Source of the DNA: Allium sativum
Lineage: Eukaryota > Streptophyta > Magnoliopsida > Asparagales > Amaryllidaceae
Length of the DNA stretch: 64,000 bases
Reading direction: 5' to 3'
NCBI GenBank assembly: GCA_030737875.1
Contig: CM060915.1
Span: 355,443,863 to 355,507,862 of the forward strand
Shown here one piece after another: positions 26,350-36,842 of this stretch; the first letter of the stretch is position 1, and each line of letters starts with the position of its first letter. The translations under genes and the position numbers were made by a program. The notes under the pieces are model-generated. The model was not told the DNA's origin. It saw nothing but the letters and a program-made list of their open reading frames with translations, and did not search any database.

Positions 26350-26760
26350 AGAGTCGTACTAAAGATAAAATGAATTATCATTTTATAAAACCATAACTAA
26401 AATTTTATATATTTGTCACAAAACATAAACAAAATAGATAAACAATATATAGTACACAAATGTAAACAAAAAAAAACTTAATATATGTGAAATATATAAA
26501 ATAAATTTACTAAGTTAAATAAAAACAACATAAAAAGATAAAATCTTTTATCATTTTTCACAGTATACACAAATGTCAACTTATCATACATCAGATGTGG
26601 AAAATTGATCAAATAAAATAAGCTAGAATAAAAAGTAAAAAAAAACAAGGATAAAACAATTTATCTTTGTAAACAACAAAATTGAAATATACTAAATAGC
26701 ATGACTTTACAATTCACAACCTGATATTTCAACTCTGCAACATGCATATCTTATTTCTCA
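26350..26760. repeat. AT-rich repeat copy 1 with GATAAA palindromes
   Basis: Direct-orientation match, clearly diverged, to 53280-53880: shared blocks include TTATCATTTTATAWAACCAT, ATAGATAAACAATATATAG and TTAAATAAAAACAACA. Each unit carries a GATAAA...TTTATC inverted repeat, about 120-180 bp apart. Confidence 0.7.
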
Positions 26761-26825
26761 AATAAGAAATGACAGAATCCAGAGAAAGCCTAATATCAAA
26801 GTTGTTTTTCTTAAAATCGTTGACA

Positions 26826-27010
26826 GCCAAAACACTTGGAAAGTCAGTTGGAACACTATTGTATGAAAGACAAAAAAAAAGATAAAACTACATATCATTA
26901 CACAAAAGTTACATCCAGTAGCAAAGAAGAAAAAAAAGAATTACGTATACCGCTGACCATCTGCAATATCCATATTCATGTTACTACAACCAAATTAGAT
27001 AACAACCAAC
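26826..27010. repeat. Direct repeat flanking the ADH fragment, left copy
   Basis: Shares GTTGGAACACTA, AAAAGATA, TTACACAAAA, and CTGACCATCTGCAATATCC with 27775-27965, about 930 bp downstream. The two copies bracket the alcohol dehydrogenase fragment. The 26836 open frame lies on this repeat and is not supported as a gene. Confidence 0.7.
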
Positions 27011-27545
27011 CAAAAACAATAACTGGAAATTTGGTTCCAGTGATCTTTATATGTACTTAGTAGATTCTTTTGTAGAAATCTAAATATCAGTTCTTTTCGT
27101 TTATACGTAGTAATGCTAATACCTACATTTTATGTTTTCACATCAATCACTCATGTTGGCTCGACTAGAATTAAGTCTGACCAAATCAGTTATTTTTCTC
27201 ATTCACGTCGCTTCGAATAACATTAAGTTCAATAAAATCTTACTATTATTTTCCAACAAAATTTTCTAATTGCTTGGAAGCAACTTGTCAAGTCCTATTC
27301 AGAGTAACGTTTTTGTAAAAAGTATACCAGTAGAAGAACAATACAAGCTAAATTCGTTTTGCAATTTAATGGTACGGACCCAGTACATAAGCTACCAATA
27401 ATCATTAAACCAATTATTCATGCATCACCCAGATTTTTTTATATCATAAACAATCCAATGCAAGCACTGTTTTATAACAAAGACACTATACATTTCACAC
27501 TATTCAGTACATGCAAATAACATGTCGGAACAAATAAACACGACC

Positions 27546-27689
27546 CTACGAAAATAACTTGACATTGTCAGAGTCGAAGCAGAAAACGAGCGATTTTCGC
27601 TCTTGTAGCAACTTGAAAGCTTCGTTAATTTCAGAAAATGGCAGTTCATGCGTTATGAATCCATCAAAATTTATGTTTATTTCCCACAT
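27546..27689 (-). pseudogene. Alcohol dehydrogenase C-terminal fragment
   Basis: The minus strand reads MWEININFDGFITHELPFSE, then INEAFKLLQERKSL, and a stop at 27546. The run FITHELPFSEINxAFxLL is characteristic of the C-terminal end of plant medium-chain zinc alcohol dehydrogenases (ADH and ADH-like class). The usual C-terminal CLRCV(I/L) after GK is lost; here it reads VFCFDSDNV. Only about 48 of some 380 residues remain, with neither zinc-binding nor cofactor domain. It lies opposite in strand to the LRR and S23 fragments. Non-functional; identification rests on this short motif. Confidence 0.65.
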
Positions 27690-27774
27690 TTTTCTTACAA
27701 TATTATTACCATTCAGCCTTGAAGCAATTTAAATAAATATGTGGTGGATATTGTGATTTTATATTGTAAGAAAA

Positions 27775-27965
27775 CTTGGAATATTAGTTGGAACACTACG
27801 GTAAGAAAAACATAAAAAAAAGATATAACAATTTATCATTACACAAAAATTACATTAACAGTAGCAAGGAAAAAAAATATTATGTGTACCTCTGACCATC
27901 TGCAATATCCATATTCATGTAACTACAACCAAATCAGAAAAAAATCAACAAAAAAAAATCTGTAC
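27775..27965. repeat. Direct repeat flanking the ADH fragment, right copy
   Basis: Diverged copy of 26826-27010, same orientation, with the shared words CTGACCATCTGCAATATCC and ATATTCATGT. Remaining sequence to 28400 shows no gene. Confidence 0.7.
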
Positions 27966-28404
27966 GAAACAATCAAAATGAATCTGATGTTAAAATCTGA
28001 TAATCCGAAAAGAACCGATAAACTAAAACAAATTACCTAAAAAACGCAGGTTTAGTGCTCCATAATTAATCTAACGTTAAAATCTGATATTAAAATTAAC
28101 AATCCGACGTTGCCTGAAATCGAAAAGTTTGAATCGAAATCGATTCGAATGTACCTGAATCAAAATTACACAGCGATTTGATAAATCAACAAACCGATTT
28201 AAATTGAAAAATAACGTGAATCGAATGGAAAGTAGAAGTTAATTTTTTATTGATAAAGATATTTGATCTCGAAAGGAAAGGAAAAAGGCGCAATAGTATA
28301 CATACGTGGACTGAAAGCTTATTTTTTTAAATGAATGGCCTGGAAAAAAATACAGTATAAAATATTATCACTGGAACCAAATTTCTAGTTAAAAATAAGT
28401 ACCG

Positions 28405-29120
28405 AAAACAATTGACAAAAAGATAATAAGAATTATCTTTTTAAATGAGTAATGTCTTTATACAAAATCATACATCCATATTAGTTTTATTATATAAAAG
28501 TATTCTTATATTATTAAGCAGGAATTGTTTTAACACAATTATCATTTTTGCATTCCTAATAATTTTAAATCTAGAATCAGAGTTGTTAAAAAATATAAAC
28601 AAGTTTATCTTTTTAAACAAGTATTGTTTTTATAAAAGAAAAAATACAAATTTTAGACTTTTACTCAAAATATTGTTTAAAGTATTATGTAATAATCTTT
28701 TTAATATGTTATCATTGATATTGTTTTTTTCAAAAAAAGATAAATACATTTATCTCTTTAAACAATGATATTTTTATTGTTAAAAGATTTCCATATTAGC
28801 TTTTTATTAACATATATTCAATAATTATTATGCATTCGATGATTTAATACATTTATTTTAGAAAAAAATTAATACTTTTTTATAATTAAAAAATAAAATG
28901 AAAAAAGATAAACACAACTATCTTTTTAGATCAGCAATGTATGCTTATAAAAAATCAGACGTAAATATTACAGAATTATTTATGTTTTAATGATATTTAT
29001 ATAACATAGACATAGTTTAATACAACAATCATTGTAAATGTTTTGTTAATATTAAATCTAATGACTAAAATGATTAATAATTTTATCTTTTTATATAACT
29101 AATGTATTTTAATACAAAAA
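28405..29120. repeat. Degenerate satellite-like tandem repeat (about 135-180 bp unit)
   Basis: The motif TTATCTTTTTAAA followed by an A/T stretch with TAATGT and TTTATA recurs near 28434, 28602, 28752, 28927 and 29083. GATAA usually precedes it, making a small inverted repeat. Copies are strongly diverged. The 107-codon frame at 28445-28768 is AT-rich by composition and is rejected as a gene. Confidence 0.6.
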
Positions 29121-29577
29121 CATTACTTCTGTAATTAAAAATATTATTGAATATTATAATAACATGTTTTAATACTTTTATCACTACAAATATGTTGTAT
29201 TTTTTCTGAACAAGAAATAATTTAAGCTGGAAAAACTCATAGTAGTTGAAATGATGACATCTATGCTTATGTTTTTATTGTCCAATCGTAGAGAACACCT
29301 GAGATAACTATGACATATGTTACTTATTTGTTGAGCTTTTATCTTTAACTGTGACACATATTACTTATTCTTCTGTTAATTTCAATTAGTGATTACTGGT
29401 TATTCCCATCTACCTTGTTATTTTATCTCATGCCTAATAATTTTATCTCCGGCTATTTGCGAAATATAGTATAGTTTTTTCAGTTTTATTTGTGATTGTT
29501 TGTCATAGTATTTTTCTGTATGCTTTATGTCTCTTGTTTTTTTTTGTGTTGTTTTTGATCTTTCTCTCTATGCTAAG
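29121..29577. other. Unassigned host sequence left of element C
   Basis: T-rich, no gene seen. It continues after element C at 50284. Confidence 0.45.
29573..29577. repeat. Target-site duplication of element C, left copy (CTAAG)
   Basis: CTAAG precedes the TG of the first LTR; CTCAG follows the CA of the last LTR at 50284-50288. Four of five bases agree, which fits one old insertion and one later substitution. Confidence 0.7.
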
Positions 29578-30153
29578 TGTAATGATCCAGATTTCTATCG
29601 ATTTATTTCAGATTATTTAATATGGTTTTAAATATTGAATTGATAATATAAATGAATTTTATATTTAGCTATTGATTTAAAAATCAATTTTGATTTAATA
29701 TCGAATATACTAAATTATCGTAACACGAAATAATTGAAATCGGAGTCAAAACTAAATCTAAATGATTCAGATGATCAGTGTCGGTTCTGTTTGAATATAA
29801 AAGCGATAATAATAATTTATTATCAAAGAATTTGTGGTTTTCGAATTTAAATGATATTAATTTAATATGGTATATACGTTCAAATTAAATTTCAGAATAT
29901 ATATACTGTTCAGTTTAGAATTTCGTTATAACATTTAAACGATAATGGTTATGTTAAAATAGTGGTTCGTGCGTGAACCCTGAGATATTTATAATGGATA
30001 GGATCGAAATCGAATTGAAAATCAAATCGATATCTGTTTAAAAAGAATAAAAGATCTCTTTATATCGAATCAAAATCAAATCAAATTAATTAGAAAATCT
30101 TTTTAAAATAAATACAAAGATTTTTTGTGTACTTCTGGTCCCATCTCCACTTC

Positions 30154-30162
30154 TTTATAAAT
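30154..30162 (+). promoter_or_regulatory. TATA box in C LTR 1
   Basis: TTTATAAAT followed by CGCGACGCTCCC, about 576 bp into the LTR; repeated in LTR 2 (37423) and LTR 3 (44691). If used, about 5.5 kb of the LTR would be transcribed as leader. Confidence 0.55.
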
Positions 30163-31514
30163 CGCGACGCTCCCCCTTGTTTATTTTCTTCAATCCTCTG
30201 AAACAAATCAAAGCCGATTTCCCCCCAACTTAAATCCTTCAAACAAAAACCAAATCCCCTTTTTTTCATTTCACTTCAGCAAATCCAAATCCAATCGAAA
30301 CTGGAAATCGCGAGGAGCAGCTCAACGTAGAAGCGTTCGTGTGGGGGTCGATGTTCTGTGATTTGCAATCGCAGTTGAGGGTATTTGGTAATGGAAGACG
30401 TCAATCATTTTTGGAAGTACGTCGCTGGTTCAATCGCAGATAACAGGGGAGTTCGGTGGTACTGCTGCGGTTGCGCTCTAGCTTGGAAGGGTGTCAATGT
30501 GAGGTGAGTTGAATGGTGAAGTCGCGATAAAGGAGAAGAATCGAACTCTGCTGATGAGGTTGTGATTTGAATTTTGTGGCTATTCGAAGGTATTGGAACC
30601 CTCGTTCGAAGCAGCAAAGGGTCAGAGTAGTGGGTCTCAGTTATTGCCATGACCTGGTTCGATTGTTTGCATTCTTGAGTGTCAGTTTGAGCCGTGAGTC
30701 CTTTTCAGATTCCCGATCTAGAATTGTAATTTCTGTGACGTTATACTTTTGATATGGAGTCCATTCTACTTCTCAGTACAATGATGTTGAACTTAGAAGT
30801 GTTTAAGTGGAATGAGGATCAACAAGAAATGGGGTTTTGGGGGTTGTTCATTCGGATTAGAAATGAGAAGGTGAAGCTGAAATTTAGCCGAAAGAGGATT
30901 GTTAGCAGTAATGAAAGAAGATAAAGTAATGCTGATTAAGGTAAAGATAAATTATTTATTTATTCTTAATTAAGTGTTAATTTCATTTTTGTTTTCAAAT
31001 AGAAAACCTCGGAAATAAATTTATAAGTTAAAAGAGATGATCGCACTATGAATTTATTTCAATATAAATTATTAATTTAAGCATTTTTATTTGTGTTAAA
31101 TAATTTAATGCATGGAAATTAGTGTATATAATTGCTAATTTATATAATCATTCCATATAAAGGAAATTAGCTAGTAGAGAATAAATATGTAGATTTATCA
31201 TTTAAGTAAAATTTAGATTTAATTTGGAATTTAGTTTACCCATGAGTAATTAATTTAATTTAAATTAGTCTAGTTCAATAACTGAAATATATTTATATTG
31301 TTTACATTGGAAACAGAGGTATGAGGGAATCGTGAAATCTATACGATAAGCTTGAATGGGGTACTCGGAAAATTTAAACCACGGTGAGTAAATCTCATTC
31401 ATCTTTTATTTAAAATTATTTTTATCAGTTAAAATAATTGTTTGTTTCTTGTTTGGTTGCATTCAATATTTCTGTGCATCTTATATATATTAGTTATTTA
31501 GGCTTGGTAGTTGC

Positions 31515-31549
<35 letters not shown>

Positions 31550-31552
31550 TGG

Positions 31553-31745
31553 TCGGATTCCCGCAGTATCATTAGCGGATGCCCGCGGTACCATTAGCGG
31601 ATGATTACACTATACGCCCCACGCTATGATAGTGGATGACCTTCTATACCGCGATATCCTGCCTCGAAGTAGGATGGGTATTACTATGTTGACTAACGTC
31701 TGTGGATGCAGGAAAACGGGTTGGAGGAATCCGACTGGATTCCTC
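31553..31745 (+). other. Alternative foldback pair in C LTR
   Basis: GAGGAATCC (31724-31732) pairs perfectly with GGATTCCTC (31737-31745) over a 4-nt loop. The overlapping GGAATCCGA (31726-31734) also pairs perfectly with TCGGATTCC at 31553-31561. The two pairings exclude each other. LTR 2 keeps both. LTR 3 keeps the long-range one with a G-U pair (TTGGATTCC) and 8 bp of the local one. Confidence 0.5.
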
Positions 31746-32149
31746 AAAAATATATATTATCTGTTTGTTTATTTGTTTGCATATATACTGTCGTATATGA
31801 TGTGTTAGAAAATTTGAAATACATAATTGGTTGTTTGGTGTTTAAATATCACTGGGCCTAAGTGTTAATTTATAAAAATACCCTGAAAGGGGTATTTGAG
31901 ATTTAAAAGGTAAATTCTATTTTTCTAAAATAGAATTTGAATTTTTAAATAGATTTGAAATATTAACTTGTTTTAAAAGAATAAAAACAAGTAGTTCTTT
32001 TATAAACGAAGTTTATAAATGAAGTGAAAAGAATTATCATTAGATAATTCAGAAATAAAAATACAAGTGTGAAATTGAAAGGGGAAATATATTTTCCAAA
32101 AGTTGAAATTTCGATTTCAAAAGAAATTGAAATCGAGACTTGTTTAAGA

Positions 32150-32580
32150 ATGAATATAAAGGGAAATTCAAATAGAAATTGAATATAGAAATTCAAATAG
32201 GAAATCAAATGGAGTTTGAATATAGAAATTCAAATGGAATTCAAATATAGAATTTGAATATAGAAATTCAAATGGTAATTTAATATAGAAAATTTAAGTA
32301 GAACTTGAAATAGAATTTCAAAATATAATTCAAATAGAATTTGAAATAGACTTTGAATATAGAATTTAAAGAGTTAAAATGGAATTTGAATATAGGATTC
32401 AAATAGAATTGAAATGGGAATTTGAATATAGAATTCAAACAGAATTGAAATAGATTTGAATATAGAAATCCAAATGAAGTTTGAAAATAGATTGAAATTC
32501 AAATGGAGTTTGAAAATGGAATTTGAATAGAGGAAATTCAATTTGAATTGAAATAGAATTTGAATATAGAAGATCGAAGT
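32150..32580. repeat. Degenerate minisatellite in C LTR (GAATATAGAAATTCAAAT type)
   Basis: Many imperfect copies of a roughly 18-22 bp purine-rich unit mixing TTTGAATATAGAA and ATTCAAATGGA. TTGAAT and ATTCAA are complementary, so the array can fold in many ways. Matching blocks are at 39415-39845 and 46675-47130; LTR 3 has about 40 bp of extra units near 46780. Confidence 0.75.
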
Positions 32581-34867
32581 ATAAATAAATATATTACCGA
32601 GTTAGGAAAAATCGACAATTTTGGAAAATCGAAAATACTAAGTTGAATTTGGAAAATTGGTTTATAATATATATTAAAATATATCAGGATGGATTTGAAT
32701 TTATTTTAAATGAAGTTTAAAAGTTTATATATAAAAATATAATTAAAACGAACTCGCCGCAGCGCTGCAGTTCATAAATTGGCGTTTCGAACTTCAATTG
32801 TGTATATAGAACTCAATTGAAGTCGGAATTCTTTGAAACAAGAAACATAATGACCGATTTGATAATAGTTTTCTAATGAAGGAGAAAAATCTGGATTTCG
32901 TCGAATAGATTTTGAGTTATGCCAAAATCAAATTTTCAGAAATACTGCGCCAGAACCATTATAAAACCATAACGGTTTATTTAAATAAATAATGATTTTT
33001 GAGCAAATAAAATCCGAATTTCATTTAGGAAAAATCCAGATTTGAGTTATAAATAATATCTGAACTCGAGCGAAGTAATGAAATGATTTTTGAAACAAAA
33101 TCAAACCAGATGTTTAATTGTTGAGTGGGATTAGCTAATGTAAGGAAAAATTAGTTAATGGAATTTTAAATCGAAATTCGACTTTGAATAAAAAAGGGTT
33201 TGTAAATTCGTATTTGAAATCGAATATGAAATTTGAATTAGAAATGGCATTCAATTGTTTTGAAAATAAATTAATTTATATTTGAACGTGATATGTTCAA
33301 ATAACAAGTGAAATAGGCTAAGAAGATAATTAAAGAATAAATGGGCGAAACTGAATTCAAACGAATGGATTGAGTTGAATTGAATTGAAAACAGGTGAAC
33401 ATGTGTTAGACAGGTATGGGATGAAGTATATGAAGATTTTAATTCGTGTGCCCGATAAAAAGGTACACGTTTAAATTCCATATGAGGATTTATGCGCCGT
33501 ATCGGCAAGCTGCTTGGCCTTTTCTTTTTCTTTTTGACTGGAGAGGCCTGTGTGGAGGTTTGGGGATTTTCTCGATGCTCCCGGTACAAAGGATATTATG
33601 GCGAAATTTTCCGGAAATTTAAGGAGTTAGAATATTTTTAAGAAATTTTGATAACTGAAAATCAATGTATAGATATATATAGAATTCGATAAGGAAACAA
33701 ACTTAAATATAGAATATTATAAACAAAAAGGGAAATCTATAATTTAATCTGATAAAATTAGAAGGAGAAATGTTACGGGTTTAAAATGAATAATTGGTTT
33801 TTATAATGATGATTCTTCGAGGTATGTGGTCTTTGTCCGTTTTGAAGTTAAGGATGTTTTCAGTCAAGGTCTGAGAGGTAATTTTACCCCAACTTGATTG
33901 ATTTCATTTTTATTTGATAAATCGCAAGATCTAGTCTCGAAGAGAAGCGTTTGAATAAGAGTTAGTTGAATAAATTATTTTGGGTTGTTGTAACGATGTT
34001 TTACACAGCATTTGTTTTAACCAGGGTAGTGGAATTTTGGAAGTATAAGAGTAAATATTTCCTGAATATAATTAAAGTAGTCGGGAAAGAGATAAGTGAT
34101 TGAAATTGTTTTCAATTGCAAATAGAATATATTTTCTAAGTACAGAAAATAAAAGAAGGCGAGATATAGAAATAATTTCCAAATAGCGAAAAGGCCAAGA
34201 TGATAATGGGAAATATCGTGTTAACAAATATTGATAAGGAAATGGAATAGTGGTTTAATTAATGAATATTAATTAAGGGCCCAATGATTTGCTTGATGTT
34301 ATAGATGAGTGTTGTTTTTCTTCGATAGTTAAATAACCGAGTATCAAAGTGTTTGCCAATATCGTTGTAAATATGGAAAGACCGGTTGGATTATTATCCG
34401 AGAACCACTCTGTATTGGCAGTAGCATTGCGAATCAGATTATTTGAAGATAATCGAAGACGGAGTAAAGTGCAAGGACATTTTCTATTAATGGAAATTGT
34501 GCCTTCGGTTTCGTTCAATCCCAGAACGAACGTATATGGACGAATGTCTGACAAAGTATTTCTAATGATCGAATATGTTGGTATGTATAAATTTATAAGG
34601 TGACAACAGATTTATTCCCTTAGCATAATATCCAGAATGTATTTGTGCAAATCAATTAGTGATTAACGGATCTGACAATGTGGCATTCAAAGTGATTGTG
34701 TTATTAACGAATGGCAAGTAAGCGTAGCCTCAGGCCTCAACAACCGAGAAATGACAAAAATCGGGCAGGCAGCATGGCTAAGTGGGTCTCTCCCATTAGG
34801 GTGTATTATCACCTATCTAGAAATTCATTTAATTCCTTATTCTATTCGATGATGTCCCTTTTCGGGA

Positions 34868-34890
34868 AACGGTTGCTGATCCCAACCGTT
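34868..34890 (+). other. 8-bp hairpin in C LTR, covarying with A
   Basis: Arms AACGGTTG (34868-34875) and CAACCGTT (34883-34890), unchanged in LTRs 2 and 3. A has AATGGTTG and CAACCATT here. Confidence 0.65.
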
Positions 34891-35173
34891 GGTGATATAC
34901 ATTCGATGCACTCAAGCGAAATGAGGGGTCGGTCATGTGTGGGCCGGGTTGCAAGACGTTCTTGTTGAACCCCAGTGTATCGTCTCTAGAGTACACTGAT
35001 CGGAAGGTGGTTCCATGACAAGTTGGAAATCCAATCTCCAATAAGCGCCCTGCGGTTTTTGATCTTATATTATATATGGAGCGTGAGATGCAACCGTTCC
35101 GCTAGATTGTTATTTATTTGATTTAGACATTATTATAATATCACTGGATTTAATATCAAAATTATTTTGGGTT

Positions 35174-35222
35174 ATCGTAAGGTAAAAACCATCCGTGTTT
35201 ATGTGTGGATCGGTCTTACGAT
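35174..35222 (+). other. 8-bp stem in C LTR ('CGTAAGGTAAAAACC' module)
   Basis: Arms ATCGTAAG (35174-35181) and CTTACGAT (35215-35222); same in LTR 2 (42442-42449, 42483-42490). LTR 3 has GTCGTAAG on the left (49712), leaving a G-U pair. Counterpart of A's CTCATAAG/CTTATGAG stem. Confidence 0.65.
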
Positions 35223-35744
35223 TATCACTTTTTTTTGAAAGGATTTTGGAAGTTAAACAAATGGTTGGAGTTTACTCACACCAGTCCCATGATTGACCCA
35301 GAGTTTATTTTGTTTGTTTTTCCCTAAACTCTTGGGTGCCCAAATTTGTACGGGCAGTCAAGTAGTCGGGATTTTTCAGATTCACTTGGAAGAGCTGGAA
35401 GCAGGAGGCTTCGCCAGTTAGCTATAGACTATCATATTTCCGCTGTGTACTATGTTGTATCTGGAAACAGGTGTTTGTAACTGTTCCAGGAATAGTTGTT
35501 GTGCTCTGATAAGGGTATGTGTATTCAAAACATATTTGTATTCCAAAAGTTATGTTATATAATATATTTTGTTCGTTCCGCTGTGAGATTTGTCTTCTTT
35601 GTTTTCTTCTATTCTAATATTTCTTTCTTTCTATTTCTCATCCTCTAACTTCTTTCTAATAATGATTCATATTTCTGTGCAATTTGGATTGGACGTGTGG
35701 TATTATTAGTCAACTCAGATAATACGGATTTGCGGGTCGTTACA

Positions 35745-36842
35745 GTTGGTATCAGAACTTAGTTGAGCGAATACCCAGGCTTTGGTGGGGTTGTGCTCAT
35801 TAGAGATAGGGTCAGTAGCACCCTAGAATGAGTTGAGTATATAATTACGAGAGTGCGTATTTGTTATTTGATATAAAAACTGTTTTATATTGTGTTGGTT
35901 AGTCTGTTGAGTGGTTTATGAATTCTGACCGAATTGTGGGATGCCACAAAGTAGATAGGAATTTCTAAACACTTGAACAGAGAAATTTGGCACAGTATTG
36001 TTTTAAAGTGGGTAAATGAAATAATTTTACCCAAAATTCTATTTTGATGTATAAAGAATAATTTTATGAAATTATTGTAATACATGGATGTGTTGGTTGT
36101 TATTATAATCTAATGGGATTATAAAAATTGAAATAGTTATATAAAACCAAATAGAATCTGTATATAAATGGAATATATACAAATGAGATGAATTAAAATT
36201 GAATTCAAACCAGAATTTGGAATTTAAATCCTAGGAAGTTTGAAAATATTTTTGAAGTATATTAAAATAATATAGCTTTGTTTTGAAAGAGATTTTTGAA
36301 TAAAAATCATTTTAGATGAATTCTGAAAGTGAGAAAGCACTGAACTCACTTCAATGGCTGGGAAATAATTCTGATGATGACGGCCGCATCGTCAGTGTTC
36401 ATTTTCGAGTTTCTAAGTGATGAATTGCTACCTTAGAAAAGTTTTTGATGAAAAATTGTTTGAAAGAAAACAAGTTGTTTTGGAAAGTTCATATATTTTG
36501 AATTTGAAATAATTATACAATATTTGTTTATATTTATGTGATTTCAAAAGGGTTTGAAATAAAAACATGGGAATGTGAATTCTGGAATAAAATTTTACTT
36601 AGATAAGTTAAATGGAACGAAGTGAATAAATTGATCAAATTCTATTTGAATGAATTTGAATTGGATGGAAATATGTTGATTGAAAATCATTCAAATGAAT
36701 GAAAAACCAAAAGTTTTGGTAGGACTTAGAAATATATAAAGAGTTGAGTTTCAGCATAAGTATGTTTTGAAAAGTACGTAGGTTTGTGGCATTTTCCTTA
36801 CCTTAGCAATTTCAGGGACGAAATTATTTTAAGGGGGAAGAA
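35745..36842 (+). other. Element C interior 1 (1098 bp, non-coding)
   Basis: Begins with primer site TGGTATCAGAAC (35747-35758) and ends with TTTCAGGGACGAAATTATTT then AAGGGGGAAGAA. The first 110 bp resemble the start of B's interior (CTCATTAGAGATAGGGTCAG versus a near match at 6389-6425) and A's (AATACCYAGGCTTTGG). No gag or pol. A plus-strand search gives no frame above 85 codons; the 66-codon minus-strand frame is unsupported. Confidence 0.85.

Larger units (their letters stand above)
29578..35744 (+). repeat. Element C LTR 1 (6167 bp)
   Basis: Starts TGTAATGATCC and ends CGGGTCGTTACA. Its first 1.8 kb differs visibly from LTR 2 and LTR 3 (for example CAGTGTCGG versus CAGTGTCAG; GAAGCTGAAATTTAG versus GATGATGAAATTTGG). 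From about 31398 on it is almost identical to LTR 2. Contains a TATA box at 30154, a TA run at 31518-31546, a foldback near 31724, a minisatellite at 32150-32580 and hairpins near 34868 and 35174. Frames such as 31626-31808 and 33251-33589 recur in the other LTRs only because the DNA is repeated; no homology supports them. Confidence 0.92.

Noticed and set aside
28445..28768. 107-codon AT-rich frame
   Set aside because: Lies across degenerate tandem repeats; Phe/Leu/Ile/Lys/Asn bias is from composition.
31626..31808. 60-codon frame found in C LTRs 1 and 2
   Set aside because: Conserved only through DNA repetition; lies in a foldback region, and LTR 3 changes it.
33251..33589. 112-codon minus-strand frame in C LTRs 1 and 2
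   Set aside because: Low-complexity, shortened in LTR 3, no domain.
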